From NCBI GenBank assembly GCA_003283905.1, contig QBXA01000003.1, positions 1-64,000 on the forward strand: DNA of 64,000 nucleotides, written 5' to 3'. This document shows positions 38,624 through 48,356 of this stretch, one piece after another. Every line of letters starts with the position of its first letter. The first letter of the stretch is position 1. The translations under genes and the position numbers were made by a program. The DNA comes from Pelagibacteraceae bacterium AG-319-F18. GTDB lineage: Bacteria; Pseudomonadota; Alphaproteobacteria; Pelagibacterales; Pelagibacteraceae. The notes under the pieces are model-generated. The model ran no database searches. It saw only the letters and a list, made by a program, of their open reading frames with translations, and was not told the origin of the DNA.

Positions 38624-39551
38624 GATCAAAAGCAATCATTAATTCATTCCATTCTCTTTTTGAAAGTCCTGAACTATCAACATCAACATTTTCACCTTTA
38701 ATAAGTTTTTGTATAATTATTTTTCCTTTTGCAGAAACCTCAGTGCCTCCAACTCTATAATCCATAAATGCATCATAAGTAATTGGAACCCATTTTTTTA
38801 CAGTATCCAACATAATATCTGCATAAACTCTAATTTCATATTGTGCATGACTATCAGCTCTAAGTCTTAAAAAATTCATTAAATTTAATAAATCAGTTTT
38901 CCAGTACCACTGGGTATAAGTATTTAAAGTTAAATTCATTCTAGCTAGTTCTCTTGCTAACCCTTTTTTATTTTCTTCAATAGTTGAACCATCAAATCTT
39001 TCATTCAACATCGTTTCATAATTATCATAAGTTCTTTCAGCATCATTTTTTAAAAGTTCTAAAACTTCTTTGGCTTGCTCGCCTTCCAAAACATCTCCTC
39101 TACCTTGTCTGTTACTAGTAGATTGAGCTGCTAAATTATTCTGTGATGGCAAATAAAATTCTTTATCTAAAATTGAATACCTTGCAGAGTATTCATTGAC
39201 ATTTGCTGTTCTATGTCTGATCCATTGTCGTGCAATAAATATAGGAAGTTTGATGTGGTATTTTACTTCACACATTTCAAATGGCGTACTATGCCAATGT
39301 CTCATTAAATATTTAATTAAACCTTTGTCGGTTGAAACTTGCTTGGTTCCTTTACCGTAAGAAACTCTAGCTGACTGGACAATTGAAGTGTCATCACCCA
39401 TGTAATCAATTACTCTTACAAATCCGTGATCTAAAGCTGGAATTGCTTCATAGAGAATTTTTTCTAGCTCAGGGGCAGTAACTCTTTTGGTTTGGTTGCT
39501 TTGAGACTGTTGATTTTTTATCTCGTCTGATTGTTCTTTAGTTAATTTCAT
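38604..39551 (-). CDS. thyX: Flavin-dependent thymidylate synthase
   Basis: 315 residues; makes dTMP from dUMP with FAD and methylene-tetrahydrofolate. The ThyX signature RHRx7S is present (R112-H113-R114 ... S122 in [11 protein letters not shown]). I start it at the ATG at 39551; the frame stays open to 39674, but that part is antisense to the ssrA acceptor piece and not protein-like. ThyX proteins are usually 220-300 residues, so it is at the long end. No thyA appears in the window. Confidence 0.95.
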   Translation of the reverse strand: MKLTKEQSDEIKNQQSQSNQTKRVTAPELEKILYEAIPALDHGFVRVIDYMGDDTSIVQSARVSYGKGTKQVSTDKGLIKYLMRHWHSTPFEMCEVKYHIKLPIFIARQWIRHRTANVNEYSARYSILDKEFYLPSQNNLAAQSTSNRQGRGDVLEGEQAKEVLELLKNDAERTYDNYETMLNERFDGSTIEENKKGLARELARMNLTLNTYTQWYWKTDLLNLMNFLRLRADSHAQYEIRVYADIMLDTVKKWVPITYDAFMDYRVGGTEVSAKGKIIIQKLIKGENVDVDSSGLSKREWNELMIAFDLKDKLI

Positions 39552-39604
39552 GATTGTTATTGAATCTGCTGTAATTACTTTTATATTAATAATGTTGGTT
39601 TTCC

Positions 39605-39860
39605 AACTATGACGATAAACGAATTTCGTAATAACCATTGCGGACGTGGGGGCAGTACCCACCACCTCCACCATTACAACTTATGGGGGTGAACTAGATT
39701 CGACGGATGACTAAAGGCTATTCTTTTGTTCGGAATTGTTCCACCGTAACGGGCTAATTTATAATTGCTAACGAAAGTTACGCACTTGCTGCCTAATTAA
39801 CTTTGTTAATTAAGTAGACGGGGTCCGGGGCACCTGGCAACAGAACGCCCCTTAATAACT
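39605..39860 (+). ncRNA. ssrA: Transfer-messenger RNA, circularly permuted two-piece form
   Basis: The acceptor piece comes first and ends with CCA at 39671-39673; its T stem is GTGGG/CCCAC. After an 11-base spacer the coding piece starts at 39685 with GGGGGTG, which pairs with CACCTCC to give a 7-base-pair acceptor stem with a G3:U70 pair, the alanine identity element. The D-arm region GATTCGACGG follows. The tag frame runs from the resume codon GCT at 39767 to TAA at 39794-39796 and reads ANESYALAA. A hairpin (39794-39801 with 39805-39812) and a GC-rich pseudoknot-like block to about 39851 come next. Ends are estimates. It rescues stalled ribosomes. Confidence 0.93.
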
Positions 39861-39898
39861 AATCCACGTTAATTCTATTATCTTTTCTTAATTTTAAG

Positions 39899-39920
39899 AG
39901 CAGACACTAAAGCAGACACT
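39899..39920. repeat. Short direct repeat after ssrA
   Basis: AGCAGACACT occurs at 39899-39908 and again at 39911-39920, followed by six T. It lies between the end of ssrA and the stop codon of the convergent methyltransferase gene. It does not fold as a terminator; function unknown. Confidence 0.6.
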
Positions 39921-39930
39921 TTTTTATCTA

Positions 39931-40695
39931 TTAATATTTGATAAATTTAGGTACATCAGGTTTACATATAAGTATCATCTCTCTAGGTACAGGATAATCA
40001 GTTGGAAAGTCATCAACACGATTAATAACCTTCTTGCTATCAAAATTAAAAGGTTCTTTAAATAAGTCAATGAGTCTATAATCAGCACTTTTAATATCCT
40101 TATTAACAAAATTTTTTTCAACTATGTGTGTTGTAGTTAAAAGATATTTATAGTTAGTATTTGCAATATTTTTTAAAAACTTATTAATATCATTATAAGA
40201 TAAGTGAAATAAACAATCTCTGACCATTAGTAAATCACAATCGGGTAATTTATCTTCACAGATGTTAGCAATGTCAAATTGAACTTTATCATTTCTATAA
40301 AGTGCATTATTATTTTTAATCAAACTATCAACAATATCAAAGCCGTAATATTCAATTTCAATCTCTGAAACAACAAACTTCATCCAATTAAAATCACCAC
40401 ATGGTGCATCTATCAATTTCTTAATTTGGTATTTGGGTAACACATCAATCATCCAATTTCTTAGTTTTTCTGTGTAATGAATTTCAGAGCCATTGCCACT
40501 TATTGACTCTTTGCTTTTCCAGTAATTTTTTTCATATATTAAATTAAAACGTTCTTTTAACGTACCTTTTTCTGTTATTAGGTTAATTTCAGCTATTTTT
40601 TTTTTTTGTTTAATTCTTTTTTTAAAAGTAGCAAACAAATAAATTATTATTAAAAGTACGGAAATTCCAATTAGTATTGTAAGATCTATATCCAT
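39931..40695 (-). CDS. Membrane-anchored class I SAM-dependent methyltransferase
   Basis: 254 residues. One N-terminal membrane helix (about residues 5-24) followed by a basic stretch KKRIKQKKK, so the catalytic part is probably cytoplasmic. Methyltransferase motif I is LIDAPCGDFNW near 93; motif II-like YYGFDIVD near 115; DLLMVRDCLFHL near 153 corresponds to motif IV. The substrate is unknown. It is followed, on its upstream side, by an acyltransferase gene 43 bases away, and both may modify surface sugars. Confidence 0.75.
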   Translation of the reverse strand: MDIDLTILIGISVLLIIIYLFATFKKRIKQKKKIAEINLITEKGTLKERFNLIYEKNYWKSKESISGNGSEIHYTEKLRNWMIDVLPKYQIKKLIDAPCGDFNWMKFVVSEIEIEYYGFDIVDSLIKNNNALYRNDKVQFDIANICEDKLPDCDLLMVRDCLFHLSYNDINKFLKNIANTNYKYLLTTTHIVEKNFVNKDIKSADYRLIDLFKEPFNFDSKKVINRVDDFPTDYPVPREMILICKPDVPKFIKY

Positions 40696-40738
40696 ATTAA
40701 TTTCTACCTTTCTCCATAACGTTATAATTTTTTTTATT

Positions 40739-42625
40739 TTAATCTATTAGAAACCAATTGGATGTATAAATTTTATTTCCCAAATATTTAGCTCCATATA
40801 ATGTATGATGATCAGAATCCCAATTGATTTTTTTATAATCATTTGTAAGAACATCACATCTTTTTTTAAGATGATCACATTGGTAAAAAGATTTGTCGAG
40901 CAATTTAATATTGTTATTTTTTGATAATTTGGCTAATTTTTTATTAATTTGATTATAGTTGGTATTGTTTTTTAAAAATAAATAATAATTCTTTTCTAAT
41001 TCAATTAACTGTTTTTTATTAGGTTTTATTTTATGTTTTATCATAAAAAAATCTAGATCTGTGAACCTGCTTCCATATAAATTAAATATTGGATTATTAG
41101 TGGTCAATACTATCTTTTTATTAGTATTTTTTTTTATAAATTTAATCATTTCTCTAACTTGATTAAATTCATTATCATCATAAAAAAAAGAAAAAATAAC
41201 TATGTCTGACTTGCTAATCAGCATATTTTCTTCAGAGTTTTTATTTTTTTCTTCTAAAATAATTTTATAATCATCTATTGATAGTGGTATAAACACATAG
41301 TTTGGGAATATTTCTGGATTTGTTTGGAATAATAAAGCAAAGTTACTAGCATGTGAGTCGCCAACTATAGTTATTATTTTTTTCTGGGCTATATTTCTTA
41401 AATCTATTTTATTTCTTTGTTCCCATTCAGAAATTTCCTTAAGGTAATAATTTTTATCTATACTTATGCCATCTATTATTGCTCTTTTAGGAAAACCTTT
41501 TTTAAAAATAAAAAAAGAATTAATAAATATAATTAAAAATATTAAAGAAAATAAAAAATAAAAAATTTTCAAAAAATTAAAATTTTTATCTCTAAATTTA
41601 TTTTCTATAAAAAAGTAAGTTAAAAAAGAAATTATAAATAGTAGTAATATAATAAATATTTCTGCTAATATTGATCCCTGTGCAAATGTATATCTATAAA
41701 AAGCAAAAATAGGATAGTGCCAAAGATATAAAGAATAAGATATTAAACCAATTCCGACAAATAATTTGGTTGAGAGAATCTTGGTTATAATTTCATCTCC
41801 ATGTGAAAACCAAATAATTAAACAAGTTCCTAAAATTGGACTTAGAGTATAAAATGATGGATGGTTCATCTTGTCATTAAAGAATAGAAAAGAATAACCT
41901 AATAATATTAATCCAATGGATGGAAGTATAAGATTTAATTTTCTATTTATACATCTATGACCCCATTTAACTTCAAAATATGCAAGAACTGAACCTGCAA
42001 TCAACTCCCACCCTCTAGTTGGCAACGTATAAAAAGTTAAAGAAGGGTAACTTTTACTTCCCCATTGAGCTAACCCAATGCTTAAAATAAATCCAATAAT
42101 TAATATTTGTATTAAGTATTTCCTAAAAAATTTAAATATAAATAATAAAAATATTGGGAATAAAATATAATATTGTTCTTCAACAGATAAAGACCAAGTA
42201 TGAAGAAAAGGTTTTAATAGAGCGCTTTCAGTAGCGTATTGTTGTCCTGAATAATGAAAATAAAAATTAGAACTAAATCCTAATGAGTATAGAATAGATT
42301 TTGAAAATTCAACCAAACTGCTTGGCATTAAATAAAACCAAGCAAATGGAAGTGATACTAATATTACTGTAAGGAGCGCAGGTAAAATTCTTCTGATCCT
42401 TCTTTCATAAAAATATTTGAAAGAAAAAGAACCTGTCTCAACTAATTCTTTAAAAATAATAGACGTTATAAGATAACCAGAGATAACAAAGAATATATCA
42501 ACTCCTATAAAACCACCTTCAAATAAATGATAGCCTAAAATATTTATTTGAGCGTGATAAATAATAACTGCACCAACAGCTACAGCTCTTAACCCATCTA
42601 TCTCTGGACGGTAAGTAAGTTTCAT
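40739..42625 (-). CDS. Acyltransferase-3 membrane protein with C-terminal SGNH domain (OatA/OafB-like)
   Basis: 628 residues. The N-terminal acyltransferase-3 domain has YRPEIDGLRAVAVGAVIIYHA with the catalytic-type H24, then RRIRRILPAL near 76, and HTWSLSVEEQYYILFP near 143, and about ten membrane helices to residue 375. The C-terminal 240 residues form an SGNH hydrolase-like domain: VGDSHASNF near 416 and the Asp-x-x-His pair in WDSDHHTL near 608. Such fusions O-acetylate peptidoglycan, lipopolysaccharide or other glycans at the cell surface. Confidence 0.9.
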   Translation of the reverse strand: MKLTYRPEIDGLRAVAVGAVIIYHAQINILGYHLFEGGFIGVDIFFVISGYLITSIIFKELVETGSFSFKYFYERRIRRILPALLTVILVSLPFAWFYLMPSSLVEFSKSILYSLGFSSNFYFHYSGQQYATESALLKPFLHTWSLSVEEQYYILFPIFLLFIFKFFRKYLIQILIIGFILSIGLAQWGSKSYPSLTFYTLPTRGWELIAGSVLAYFEVKWGHRCINRKLNLILPSIGLILLGYSFLFFNDKMNHPSFYTLSPILGTCLIIWFSHGDEIITKILSTKLFVGIGLISYSLYLWHYPIFAFYRYTFAQGSILAEIFIILLLFIISFLTYFFIENKFRDKNFNFLKIFYFLFSLIFLIIFINSFFIFKKGFPKRAIIDGISIDKNYYLKEISEWEQRNKIDLRNIAQKKIITIVGDSHASNFALLFQTNPEIFPNYVFIPLSIDDYKIILEEKNKNSEENMLISKSDIVIFSFFYDDNEFNQVREMIKFIKKNTNKKIVLTTNNPIFNLYGSRFTDLDFFMIKHKIKPNKKQLIELEKNYYLFLKNNTNYNQINKKLAKLSKNNNIKLLDKSFYQCDHLKKRCDVLTNDYKKINWDSDHHTLYGAKYLGNKIYTSNWFLID

Positions 42626-42726
42626 TAATAAATACTTACCATATAAAAATAATAAAAAAAATTATTAAGCTAAATAAATTTTTTTGATAAATTGAAAAAA
42701 CAATCTTTCCCTTTTTTTAATAAATA

Positions 42727-45384
42727 TTATTTTTTTAATTCAGCTTGAGCGGCTGCTAATCTAGCAATTGGAACTCTATAAGGTGAACAAGAAACATAAT
42801 TCAAACCTACTTTAGAGCAAAAATCTATACTTTTGGGATCACCTCCATGTTCACCACAAATTCCGAGTTTCAATTTTTTATTTTGACTTTTTCCTTTTTC
42901 AACAGCTATTTCAACTAAGTCTGCAACTCCATCATCTATTGATACAAATGGATCGATTGAAAATATTTTGTTATCCAAGTAATCATTTAAAAATTTACCA
43001 CTATCATCTCTGCTAATTCCAAAAGTTGTTTGTGTTAAATCGTTAGTTCCAAAACTAAAAAACTCAGCATGCTTAGCTATTTCTCTTGCTTTTATTGCTG
43101 CTCTTGGTAACTCAATCATTGTTCCAACCATAAATTCTACTTTAATCTTATTCTGTTTTTGAACCTCACTTGCAATATTTATTACTAAATCTTTCATTAT
43201 CTTGATTTCAGCTTCAGTAGAAACTAAAGGAATCATAATTTCTGGAAAAGCTGATTTTATTTTATTCTTTTTAAGTTCAGCTAAAGCCTCAAAAATAGCT
43301 CTACATTGCATTTCGTAAATCTCCGGAAATGATATCCCAAGTCTACAACCTCTATGCCCCAACATTGGGTTTTGTTCATGCAGCTCCTCTATTCTAGTTT
43401 CAACTTCTTTTATTGAAAGTCCTACTACATTTGCAACCTCATTAATTTCTTTTTTTGTTCTTGGTAAAAACTCATGAAGAGGAGGGTCTAACAACCTAAC
43501 GGTGACTGGTAGTTCGCTCATAATTTTAAAAATTTCTACAAAATCTTTTTTTTGATGCGGCAAAAGTTTTTCTAGTGCTTTTGCTCTGTCTTCTTTAGTT
43601 TTAGATAAAATCATTTCACGAACCGATAAGATTCTTTCCTCATCAAAAAACATATGCTCGGTTCTACACAGGCCAATACCTTCTGCTCCAAAATCTTTGG
43701 CTGTTTTAGTATCTTTGGGTGTTTCTGAATTAGTTCTAATATTTAATTTTCTAAAACTATCAGCCCATGACATTAATTTCGAAAAATCACCTGAAATTTC
43801 TGGTTTTACTGTTGCAACACTTCCCGATATAACTCGCCCTGTCGAACCATCAATTGTTATAACTTCACCTTCTTTAATTTCTAAAGAAGCAGTTTTGAAT
43901 GATTTGTTTTCATAATTAATATCAATTTCGCTAGAACCAGAAACACAAGGTCTTCCCATTCCTCGAGCTACAACAGCTGCATGACTTGTCATTCCTCCTC
44001 TTGCAGTCAAAATTCCTTTAGCTGCGTGCATTCCCTGTATATCTTCTGGTGATGTCTCTACTCTTACTAAAATTGTATCCTGCATCATTCCAGTTAGTCT
44101 TTCAGCTTCATCAGAAGTAAAAACAACTTTACCACTTGCCGCCCCTGGAGATGCTGGCAAACCATTTGCTATAACATTTATTGAACTTTTTTCATCTAAT
44201 GTAGGATGAAGCAAAGTGTCTAAGGAATTAGGGTCAATCCTTAGAACGGCTTCTTTTTTTGAAATTAATTTTTCTTTTACCATATCAACTGCGATCTTTA
44301 CTGCTGATTTAGCCGTTCTTTTTCCAGATCTAGTTTGAAGTATCCATAGTTTTTTATTTTCAACTGTGAATTCTACATCTTGCATGTCCTTATAATGTTT
44401 TTCTAATTTTTTTAAAATTTTGTGAAGCTGTTTGTAAACATTTGGCATAACTTCTTCCATTGAAAGAGCTTTTACTTTAGCCTGTTGTCTTGCTTTTTTA
44501 GTTATGTATTGTGGGGTTCTAGTACCAGCAACAACATCTTCACCTTGTGCATTAATTAGATATTCACCATAAATTTCATTTAGTCCATCAGAAGGATTTC
44601 TTGTAAACACAACTCCTGTAGCACAATCATCACCCATATTACCAAAAACCATTGACTGAACATTTACTGCTGTTCCCCATTCAGCTGGGATTTGATTTAA
44701 TTTTCTATAAACTTTTGCTCTATTGCTCTCCCAAGATAAAAAAACTGCACTAATCGCTCCTAGTAATTGCTGATAAACATCTTGAGGAAAATCTTTTTTA
44801 GTTTTTTCTTTAACTATTCTTTTAAAATCAACTATTAAACCATCCCAATCATTTTCATCAAGATCAGTGTCTAAAAGAACTCCTTTTGTAAGCTTATAAT
44901 TTTCAATTAATTCCTCAAAATGATAACCCTCAACTCCCATTACTACATTACCATACATTTGAATAAATCTTCTATAACTATCTTTAGCAAATCTTCCATT
45001 TGAAGTTTTTAAAGCTAAGGCATTTACAGTCTTATCGTTTAAACCTAGGTTTAAAATTGTATCCATCATTCCTGGCATAGATACTCTTGCTCCAGATCTT
45101 ACTGAAAGTAATAAAGGATTTTTCAAATCACCAAATTTTTTACCCACATCCTTTTCAATAATCTTTAATTCTTTTTTTATTTGAGCTACTAATTTTTTAT
45201 TCAATTTTTTTTTATCTTTATAAAAAAGGTCACATACTTTTGTTGAAATTGTAAATCCTGGTGGAACAGGTAAACCCATTCTTCCCATTTCAGATAAATT
45301 AACACCCTTACCACCTAAAAAATTTTTAGGGTATTTAATTTTTTTACTATCTTTAGATTTAAAATTTAAAATTAGTTTTTTCAT
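42727..45384 (-). CDS. ppdK: Pyruvate, phosphate dikinase
   Basis: 885 residues, full length for the family. Interconverts pyruvate + ATP + Pi and PEP + AMP + PPi. N-terminal ATP-grasp domain with GGKGVNLSEMGRMGLPVPPGF near 24 (region), central phosphohistidine domain with GGMTSHAAVVARGMGRPCV near 462, where the histidine carries phosphate, and C-terminal PEP/pyruvate barrel with the catalytic cysteine in GICGEHGGD near 843. The reversible, pyrophosphate-linked reaction saves energy in glycolysis or feeds gluconeogenesis. Its start overlaps the glyS stop by 4 bases. Confidence 0.97.
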   Translation of the reverse strand: MKKLILNFKSKDSKKIKYPKNFLGGKGVNLSEMGRMGLPVPPGFTISTKVCDLFYKDKKKLNKKLVAQIKKELKIIEKDVGKKFGDLKNPLLLSVRSGARVSMPGMMDTILNLGLNDKTVNALALKTSNGRFAKDSYRRFIQMYGNVVMGVEGYHFEELIENYKLTKGVLLDTDLDENDWDGLIVDFKRIVKEKTKKDFPQDVYQQLLGAISAVFLSWESNRAKVYRKLNQIPAEWGTAVNVQSMVFGNMGDDCATGVVFTRNPSDGLNEIYGEYLINAQGEDVVAGTRTPQYITKKARQQAKVKALSMEEVMPNVYKQLHKILKKLEKHYKDMQDVEFTVENKKLWILQTRSGKRTAKSAVKIAVDMVKEKLISKKEAVLRIDPNSLDTLLHPTLDEKSSINVIANGLPASPGAASGKVVFTSDEAERLTGMMQDTILVRVETSPEDIQGMHAAKGILTARGGMTSHAAVVARGMGRPCVSGSSEIDINYENKSFKTASLEIKEGEVITIDGSTGRVISGSVATVKPEISGDFSKLMSWADSFRKLNIRTNSETPKDTKTAKDFGAEGIGLCRTEHMFFDEERILSVREMILSKTKEDRAKALEKLLPHQKKDFVEIFKIMSELPVTVRLLDPPLHEFLPRTKKEINEVANVVGLSIKEVETRIEELHEQNPMLGHRGCRLGISFPEIYEMQCRAIFEALAELKKNKIKSAFPEIMIPLVSTEAEIKIMKDLVINIASEVQKQNKIKVEFMVGTMIELPRAAIKAREIAKHAEFFSFGTNDLTQTTFGISRDDSGKFLNDYLDNKIFSIDPFVSIDDGVADLVEIAVEKGKSQNKKLKLGICGEHGGDPKSIDFCSKVGLNYVSCSPYRVPIARLAAAQAELKK

Positions 45385-47450
45385 TGATGGGAATTGATTA
45401 AAGAAAAATTAACATAATAATCGAACGTTTTACATAACATTTGAATTAGTTCCAGTCTGTTTTTCTTAATTGCGAGGTCTTTCTCATTTACGATTACATT
45501 ATCGAAGAAATCAAAAACTACTTTTTTTGACTCAGCTAAATTAGTAAGTGATTGCTCAAAATTCTCGTCTCTATTGATACTTTGAAAATATTTTCTTAAT
45601 TCCTTAATCTTTTTAAATAAATTTTTTTCAAGTTCTGTTTTAAAAATACCAGGATCAGTTGTATTTGATATGTCAAGTTTATGCCCTTTTAATTCACTAT
45701 CCAATATATTTGATGCTCTTTTGTAGCTTGAGATAAGATCAATTCCATCTGGCTTATCAATAATTTTATTTAAAGTTTTAGCTTTACCAAAAATAACAAC
45801 CGATTGATCTAAATTAAAAGAATTTGTTGAAGCCTGAATAATATCATGACGTATTTTCTCTTCTTTCATGTAAAATTTTAATCTATCCATCAAAAAATCA
45901 GATAATTCTTTTTGTAAAAATTCATTTTTAAATTCAAAACCTTGATCTAAGTATAAACTTGATGAATAGCTAATTAAGTCTCTTATTTTAAAATCTTTTT
46001 TATTTTCAACTATTGTTTTTATTATTCCTAAAGCAAGTCTTCTTAAGGCAAATGGATCTTTAGAACTAGTTGGTTTTTGGTTTATTCCAAAAAATCCAAC
46101 AAGTGTGTCTATTTTATCAGCTAACGAAAGAGCAATACTATAAGGTTTCTTTGGTACTTTTGAGTTAAAGCCAGTAGGTAAATATTGCTCACTTATCGCA
46201 AGAGATATCTCTTTTTCAAAACCTTGCGCATCAGCAAAATAACTGCCCATAATTCCTTGAAGTTCTGGAAACTCTCCCACAAGTTCAGAAACCAAATCTA
46301 CTTTACAAATTGATGCTGACAATTCTACTTTTTCCTTGCTGATTAATAATTCATCTGAAAGCATTCCCCCAAGTTTTCTCATCCTTTGAACTTTATCAAA
46401 GTAAGTTCCTAATCCTTTAAAATAATTCATAGATTTTAATTTTGAAACTCTTTTGACTAAATTTTGAGATTTATCTTTCTTCCAGAAGAATTCGGCATCA
46501 CTCAATCTGGCTTCTACAACTCTTTCATTTCCTAATTTTATGAAACCTTTTGTGTCTTTTTTATTTGTTACAACTAAAAATTCATTTGTAATATTTCCTT
46601 TTTTATCAAAAGTTGGGAAATATTTTTGATGATGCTGCATAGTAATAATTAAAATTTCTTTTGGAATATTAAGAAATTTTCTATCAAATTGACATAATAT
46701 GACGTTTGGTTGATCTGTTAAACCTACAACTTCATCAAGTAGTTTTGGATTACTTTCAATCTTTATATTTTTCTTATTTGTAATTTCGTTTAATTTTCTT
46801 TCTATTAAATTTTTTCTTTTTTCATGATCAATAACAATATTTAATTTTTTAAAAAAATTACTGTATTCCTTAAAGTCATTAAATATTTTTTTCTTTTCCT
46901 CGTATTCTTTATCAATAAAAGTTGCGTTTGATGAAGCCAAGTGGTGAAAATCAAAAGTTAATTTTGTTTTATTAAATACTGCTAATATTGATTTTAATGG
47001 TCTACCCCAATTTAAATCAAACTCACCCCACTTCATTGATTTTTTCCACTGAATTTTTTGTAACACTAGAGGTACAAATTCTTCTAACAAGTCATGGGTA
47101 TTAAGTTTTTTTGACTTTGTCTTAAAAAAATAAAACTGCCCTTTGTCTATTTTTTTTTTAAAAAGATCTTTTTTGGATATGTTATTTGATCTAATAAAAC
47201 CTTCTAATGCTACTTCAGGAGCTTCTATATTAGGTCCTTTAATTTCTTCAGATTTAAAGATTATCTTTTTTTGTAGACCTTCAAATACAATTATTAATCT
47301 ATTGGGTGTTGAATATGATGAGCTTTTTTTAAAAGAAATAAATTTTTCATCAAATAATTTATTAAAACTTTCTAATAAATCTTCCCTCAAGTTCTTTTGA
47401 AGTGATGAGGGTATTTCCTCACTAAATAATTCTAAAAAAAAATCTGACAT
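45381..47450 (-). CDS. glyS: Glycyl-tRNA synthetase beta subunit
   Basis: 689 residues, the usual size for the beta chain of the bacterial alpha2-beta2 enzyme. Starts with the typical FFLELFSEEIPSSLQ; GRPLKSILAVF near 149 and VVTNKKDTKGF near 289 also recur in GlyS. It supplies tRNA binding to the catalytic alpha subunit. Adjacent to glyQ with no gap and overlapping ppdK by 4 bases. Confidence 0.96.
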   Translation of the reverse strand: MSDFFLELFSEEIPSSLQKNLREDLLESFNKLFDEKFISFKKSSSYSTPNRLIIVFEGLQKKIIFKSEEIKGPNIEAPEVALEGFIRSNNISKKDLFKKKIDKGQFYFFKTKSKKLNTHDLLEEFVPLVLQKIQWKKSMKWGEFDLNWGRPLKSILAVFNKTKLTFDFHHLASSNATFIDKEYEEKKKIFNDFKEYSNFFKKLNIVIDHEKRKNLIERKLNEITNKKNIKIESNPKLLDEVVGLTDQPNVILCQFDRKFLNIPKEILIITMQHHQKYFPTFDKKGNITNEFLVVTNKKDTKGFIKLGNERVVEARLSDAEFFWKKDKSQNLVKRVSKLKSMNYFKGLGTYFDKVQRMRKLGGMLSDELLISKEKVELSASICKVDLVSELVGEFPELQGIMGSYFADAQGFEKEISLAISEQYLPTGFNSKVPKKPYSIALSLADKIDTLVGFFGINQKPTSSKDPFALRRLALGIIKTIVENKKDFKIRDLISYSSSLYLDQGFEFKNEFLQKELSDFLMDRLKFYMKEEKIRHDIIQASTNSFNLDQSVVIFGKAKTLNKIIDKPDGIDLISSYKRASNILDSELKGHKLDISNTTDPGIFKTELEKNLFKKIKELRKYFQSINRDENFEQSLTNLAESKKVVFDFFDNVIVNEKDLAIKKNRLELIQMLCKTFDYYVNFSLINSHQ

Positions 47451-48356
47451 CTAGCTTTGACTGTCTAACCAAATTCCTGCAGCGGCTTTTGTAATATCTC
47501 TAATTCTGCCTATATATCTTGCTCTTTGCGCTACACTTATGGCTCCACGAGCATCTAAAACATTAAATACATGACTTGCTTTTAAACATTGATCATATGC
47601 AGGTAGTGATATTTTTTTTTCTACAAGAGATTTTGCTTCCAGTTCATGCATATCAAACATCTTTAATAAACTATCTATATTTGCATATTCAAAGTTATAT
47701 GCAGAAAATTCTTTTTCTGCTTGATGAAAGACATCTCGATACTTTACCCCCTCATCATTCCATAATAGATCGTAAACATTTTTTTGTTGTTGTGTAAACA
47801 TACATATTCTTTCTAAACCATAAGTAATTTCTACTGAAACAGGCTTGCATTCAAAGCCTGCCATTTGCTGAAAGTATGTAAATTGCGTTATTTCCATACC
47901 ATCACACCAAACTTCCCAACCTAAACCAGCCGCACCTAATGTTGGGCTTTCCCAATCATCTTCAGCAAATCTAATATCATGTTCATTATGATCAATCCCA
48001 ATGACTGATAAACTGTTAAGATATAATTTTTTTATATTATTTGGTGAAGGTTTTATCAAAACTTGAAATTGATAATAATGCTGTAATCTATTAGGATTGT
48101 CTCCATATCTTCCATCTGTAGGTCTTCTTGATGGCTGAACATAAGCAGCCTTCCAAGATTTTGAGCCCAATGATCTTAAAGTTGTTGCAGGATGAAATGT
48201 TCCCGCTCCAACCTCCATGTCATAAGGTTGTAAAATAATACATCCCTTTTTACTCCAAAATTTTTGAAGGTTTAAAATTGTTTCTTGAAATGATTGAATT
48301 TTTTGTTTTGGTTTTTTTGTTTTAGAAACCATATCTTTGCCAGATTGACCTTTCAT
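47451..48356 (-). CDS. glyQ: Glycyl-tRNA synthetase alpha subunit
   Basis: 301 residues; the catalytic class II alpha chain. [32 protein letters not shown] (from residue 33; region only) and [17 protein letters not shown] are near-invariant in GlyQ. Start choice is uncertain: the ATG at 48356 overlaps the peptidase gene by 35 bases, the ATG at 48332 (MVSKTKK) by 11; neither has a strong ribosome binding site, and the family's conserved part begins well after both. Confidence 0.96.
   Translation of the reverse strand: MKGQSGKDMVSKTKKPKQKIQSFQETILNLQKFWSKKGCIILQPYDMEVGAGTFHPATTLRSLGSKSWKAAYVQPSRRPTDGRYGDNPNRLQHYYQFQVLIKPSPNNIKKLYLNSLSVIGIDHNEHDIRFAEDDWESPTLGAAGLGWEVWCDGMEITQFTYFQQMAGFECKPVSVEITYGLERICMFTQQQKNVYDLLWNDEGVKYRDVFHQAEKEFSAYNFEYANIDSLLKMFDMHELEAKSLVEKKISLPAYDQCLKASHVFNVLDARGAISVAQRARYIGRIRDITKAAAGIWLDSQS

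Noticed and set aside
39552-39674. N-terminal extension of ThyX up to 39674
   Set aside because: This part is the reverse complement of the ssrA acceptor piece and leader. The ThyX-like sequence begins after the ATG at 39551.
39605-42726. Integrative element at ssrA
   Set aside because: No integrase, no repeat of the ssrA 3' end at the far side near 42626-42726, and no mobility gene. Kept only as a variable-locus hypothesis.
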